7,946 bases of DNA. It comes from Bacillota bacterium. Lineage in GTDB: Bacteria; Bacillota; Limnochordia; JAAZLZ01. The notes under the pieces are model-generated. The model saw nothing but the letters and a program-made list of their open reading frames with translations. It was not told the DNA's origin and did no database searches. Positions 5,896-7,946 of the stretch are shown here, in pieces. The stretch is from the NCBI GenBank assembly GCA_012799075.1, contig JAAZLZ010000084.1, forward strand, positions 1-7,946, read 5' to 3'. Numbering within the stretch: position 1 is the first letter of the stretch; every line of letters begins with the position of its first letter. A program made the position numbers and the translations under genes.

Positions 5896-6838
5896 CAAGG
5901 AAAGGCGGCTCTTCTCCCTTTAGAACCGCGATGATGCTGGCCGCGGCCGCTTTGGCCATTCGGATCCGCGTCTCGGCGGTGGAGGTGCCTACGTGGGGCG
6001 TCATGACCACATTGGGGCAGTCGGAAAGGCCGGGCGTCAGCTTTGGTTCATGCTCGAAGACGTCCAGTCCGGCCCCGGCGATGGCACCTTCCCGAAGGGC
6101 CTCCAGTAGAGCCTGTTCATTGATCACAGGGCCCCGGGATGAGTTGATCAGGTAGGCCGTTCGCTTCATCAGGGCCAGCTCCCGGCTGCCGATGAGATGG
6201 CGGCTGTCCGGGGTCAACGGGACATGGAGGCTGACAAAATCAGCTTCCTGCAGGAGTTCATCCTTGGGGAGGAACTCGACTCCCATGGCGTTTTCCGCCT
6301 CATACTGCCGGCAGATATCGTAGTAGAGGATCTTCATGTTGAACCCCTGGGCCCTCCGGGCTACAGCCCGGCCGATCCGGCCAAGTCCAATGATTCCCAA
6401 GGTCTTGCTGTAGACATCATGGCCATTTAGAAGCATCGGGCCCCAATCCAACGGCTCCTTGGAGCGCAGGGCCCGGTCAGCCTCGGCGATCCTCCTAGCC
6501 GAGGCTAGAAGCAATCCGAAGGTCAAATCGGCCGTCGCTTCCGTGACGTCATAGGGTAGGTTTGTCACCATAATGCCGCATCTAGTCGCCGCGTCAATAT
6601 CGATGTGATTGTAGCCTACACCGTAGTTGCTGATGATCCGCAGCTTCTTGGCAACCGCCAGTTCTTTTTCACCCAGGGGCGTTCCCACACAAAGCATGGC
6701 GTCGATCAAGGGCAGCTTAGCCATGATCTCTTCCTTGGTCGGGGGCCGCTTGCTTATCTCCATCTCAGAGCATTCCGCCAGTTCCTGCAATCCCTCGTTG
6801 GGTATGAACCTTGTCACCCATACTTTTGGCTTCGACAT
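5873..6838 (-). CDS. D-2-hydroxyacid dehydrogenase (glyoxylate/hydroxypyruvate/2-oxoacid reductase type)
   Basis: This 321-residue protein has normal length for the NAD(P)-dependent D-isomer 2-hydroxyacid dehydrogenase family, which reversibly reduces 2-oxoacids to D-2-hydroxyacids. Seen: an N-terminal substrate domain with SNYGVGYNHID (70-80), a Rossmann domain with GLGRIG (151-156), and the catalytic triad R235 (NSSRGP), E264 (FEHEP) and H282 (TPHVGT). The triad spacing of 29 and 18 residues is exactly the family's. An acidic D174 at the end of the second Rossmann strand (LYYDI) favours NADH over NADPH. The ATG start is preceded by AGGAGGA seven bases upstream. The gene converges on iorB with a 23-base 3' overlap. 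Physiological substrate candidates are glyoxylate, hydroxypyruvate or, given the neighbour, an arylpyruvate; sequence alone cannot choose. Confidence 0.95.
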   Translation of the reverse strand: MSKPKVWVTRFIPNEGLQELAECSEMEISKRPPTKEEIMAKLPLIDAMLCVGTPLGEKELAVAKKLRIISNYGVGYNHIDIDAATRCGIMVTNLPYDVTEATADLTFGLLLASARRIAEADRALRSKEPLDWGPMLLNGHDVYSKTLGIIGLGRIGRAVARRAQGFNMKILYYDICRQYEAENAMGVEFLPKDELLQEADFVSLHVPLTPDSRHLIGSRELALMKRTAYLINSSRGPVINEQALLEALREGAIAGAGLDVFEHEPKLTPGLSDCPNVVMTPHVGTSTAETRIRMAKAAAASIIAVLKGEEPPFLVNKEVLN

Positions 6839-7102
6839 TTACTGATCCTCCTATTCAATCCAGGCTCATTAAATCATTCGGATAATGAAGGCGAATTCCT
6901 CCTGAATATGCCAAGGGCATCCTTCGGGGAAGGATTCCGTATTTTAATCAGCGAGCAACCGAATTACGATTTGAAAGCAGATGGGTGACGAGATTTCCAA
7001 TAGAATTGCTTGCTTAATGGGAGAGAACACATAGCTGGCGGCATGTGGAGCTTTGTCCAAAGGAAAACTGCAGGTTGTCAGTAAGAATAGCTGCCCCGCC
7101 CT
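6839..7102. other. Upstream region of the dehydrogenase gene
   Basis: About 260 bases without a credible gene. It contains the dehydrogenase ribosome binding site, an inverted repeat TCATT-CGGAT-AATGA (6874-6888) some 36 bases upstream of the start that could be an operator, and a hairpin at 6917-6937 (listed separately). I found no clear sigma-A promoter pair on the minus strand. Confidence 0.4.
6917..6937. repeat. Inverted repeat / hairpin upstream of the dehydrogenase gene
   Basis: ATCCTT (6919-6924) and AAGGAT (6930-6935) surround CGGGG; flanking GG (6916-6917) and CC (6937-6938) can add two pairs beyond a mismatch. On the plus strand it is followed by the T-rich GTATTTTAATC, terminator-like in form. 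On the minus strand it would sit in the dehydrogenase leader. Function unknown. Confidence 0.35.
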
Positions 7103-7718
7103 TTGACCGCTTATTACGGGGAATGCTTCTGGCCACAGCCTTTGATCAATCACCGAGGAGAACACGGGATACCACAGGGAACGGTGTTATGGTGGACAAG
7201 GGGCTTAGTCTTCATCCCGCGCAACCCTATCATCCTGACCCAACTCGCCGCGGTTGTTGGGGCCCCTTTTGGCCTAGTTGTCCTTGCCCTGTTGATACGG
7301 CTAGGGATTCCTGTGCGCCCTTTCATCGGCATTGACCTGTTGGTTGGGCTCTTGCCCATTGCGGCCGTAAAGGGTCGCTATGCCGCGGTTTTATCATCAA
7401 TAGGGCATCCGCAACCTGACGCAGCCAAAACAGGCAAGGTCCAACCGCATCATGAACGGACTCTTGGTTCTCTATGGTCTTGTTGCCGGCCAACCCATCT
7501 TCGCCGGTGTGGGACTCCTTGCCCAGTCCCGCCAATCGGTGTTCATCAAATGGAGCAAAATGAAGACGATCAAGACGTATCCAAGGTGGAGAACCATCTT
7601 CAAGCTGAAACCCTCATCAGATCAAAGACGGGAGCAGTCCAAAAATCTCCTTTCCATTATTCTCCAGGCTCGACATCCAGAAGGAGATTTTGACCCTTTA
7701 AGGAATATTAATGTGTAA
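7103..7718 (+). pseudogene. Probable decayed membrane-protein gene, frame-shifted
   Basis: Protein-like sequence continues across two plus-strand frames. One frame gives a hydrophobic, helix-forming stretch from about 7220 to 7400 (LTQLAAVVGAPFGLVVLALL, later IGIDLLVGLLPIAAVKGRY). From about 7404 the quality moves to the next frame (GIRNLTQPKQARSNRIMNG, then LLVLYGLVAGQPIFAGVG). After about 7540 either frame is possible: one reads MEQNEDDQDVSKVENHLQAE and stops at 7691-7693, the other stops at 7716-7718. Joined, these would make a protein with roughly three or four membrane helices and a charged tail. No start with a good ribosome binding site was found; the TTG at 7103 is weak. I cannot name a family. 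Alternatively two short overlapping frames only look membrane-like by chance; minus-strand frames look worse. Confidence 0.35.
7642..7691. repeat. 11-bp perfect inverted repeat, terminator-like
   Basis: AAAATCTCCTT (7642-7652) is exactly complementary to AAGGAGATTTT (7681-7691), with 28 bases between. The A-rich outer left arm and T-rich outer right arm resemble a bidirectional terminator, though the loop is long. A second TCTCC copy at 7661-7665 could compete for the right arm. It lies at the end of the decayed membrane-protein region. Confidence 0.45.
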
Positions 7719-7783
7719 CGTTGATGGTCTCAACCAACATCTGTACTAGTGGGACTTATCAAGAGTTGGTTCCTGTTTAAGGG

Positions 7784-7806
7784 TTGACTGCAGCGAGCAT
7801 TATAAT
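7784..7806 (+). promoter_or_regulatory. TTGACT and TATAAT elements with short spacing
   Basis: TTGACT (7784-7789) is followed by a perfect TATAAT (7801-7806), but only 11 bases separate them, too few for normal sigma-A recognition. No other -35 lies at 16-18 bases. It may be an activator-assisted promoter driven by the -10 alone, a promoter damaged by a deletion, or chance. It is well placed to transcribe the leader and the gene beyond the right edge. Confidence 0.35.
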
Positions 7807-7946
7807 CGGGGAATTAAATGATCTGGCCCCGGTTCGCCTCGACACTCAGGGTGTCGAAGGCGTTCATACTTGTATAGGGAGCATATCGCCCCGCTGGATG
7901 AAAGTTTGTCCTGCGTGGGCTAGACCACTGCACAGGGGGTGAAGCG
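7807..7946 (+). promoter_or_regulatory. Putative structured 5' leader of a gene beyond the window
   Basis: After the -10-like element there is a strong hairpin: CGCCT-CGACAC (7835-7845) pairs with GTGTCG-A-AGGCG (7851-7862), 11 pairs with one bulged A around a TCAGG loop. A second possible stem lies near 7908-7937 (TGG/CCA core with CCTG/CAGG). The window ends with AGGGGGTG (7934-7941), a typical ribosome binding site, implying a start codon just past 7946. I could not match the leader to a known riboswitch class. Confidence 0.35.

Noticed and set aside
6944..7165. 73-codon minus-strand frame upstream of the dehydrogenase
   Set aside because: No convincing ribosome binding site, no motif, and mixed composition typical of non-coding DNA.
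1..7946. CRISPR array, insertion sequence, tRNA or defence system
   Set aside because: No regularly spaced repeats, transposase motifs, terminal repeats with target duplication, or tRNA cloverleaf signatures were seen on either strand.

Overview
The window looks like a chromosomal segment from an anaerobic, spore-forming member of the Bacillota, probably a moderately G+C-rich clostridial or Limnochordia-type lineage. Four things point there: strong purine-rich Shine-Dalgarno sites, many TTG starts (four of the eight intact genes), a SleB-type cortex/cell-wall hydrolase, and two oxygen-sensitive enzyme systems (a glycyl-radical activase and a ferredoxin-dependent 2-oxoacid oxidoreductase). The organism is inferred from these traits, not identified.

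Left part (1-2060). A glycyl-radical-enzyme activating protein runs leftward off the window edge and is divergent from a rightward sugar-acid type dehydratase/cycloisomerase of the enolase superfamily (mandelate racemase subgroup, all catalytic residues present). The 304-base gap between them holds a good leftward sigma-A-type promoter. The enolase-family gene is visibly more A+T-rich than the genes further right. It is followed by a 15-bp GC-rich hairpin and other fold-back sequence.

Middle (2060-3600). A coding-like reading frame without a usable start overlaps a good sigma-A-type promoter. Downstream are a 42-residue single-pass membrane protein and, convergent with it, an 83-residue protein with two CxxC pairs. 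Next comes a SleB-family cell-wall hydrolase with a beta-rich N-terminal domain and no signal peptide, ending in an 11-bp perfect hairpin.

Right-centre (3600-6838). iorA and iorB overlap and form a complete indolepyruvate (arylpyruvate):ferredoxin oxidoreductase. An NAD-type D-2-hydroxyacid dehydrogenase lies convergent, and its 3' end overlaps that of iorB by 23 bases. Both enzymes act on 2-oxoacids, so one oxidises an aryl-2-oxoacid to its acyl-CoA while the other could reduce 2-oxoacids to D-2-hydroxyacids. That functional link is an inference.

Right end (6839-7946). There is no intact gene. About 600 bases carry what looks like a decayed membrane-protein gene split between two frames, ending in an 11-bp inverted repeat. 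The last ~160 bases look like a structured leader that finishes in a Shine-Dalgarno-like sequence for a gene just outside the window. I found no tRNA, rRNA, CRISPR array, insertion sequence or clearly new multi-gene system. The best leads are the two small unannotated-type proteins, the convergent 2-oxoacid gene pair and the structured non-coding segments.
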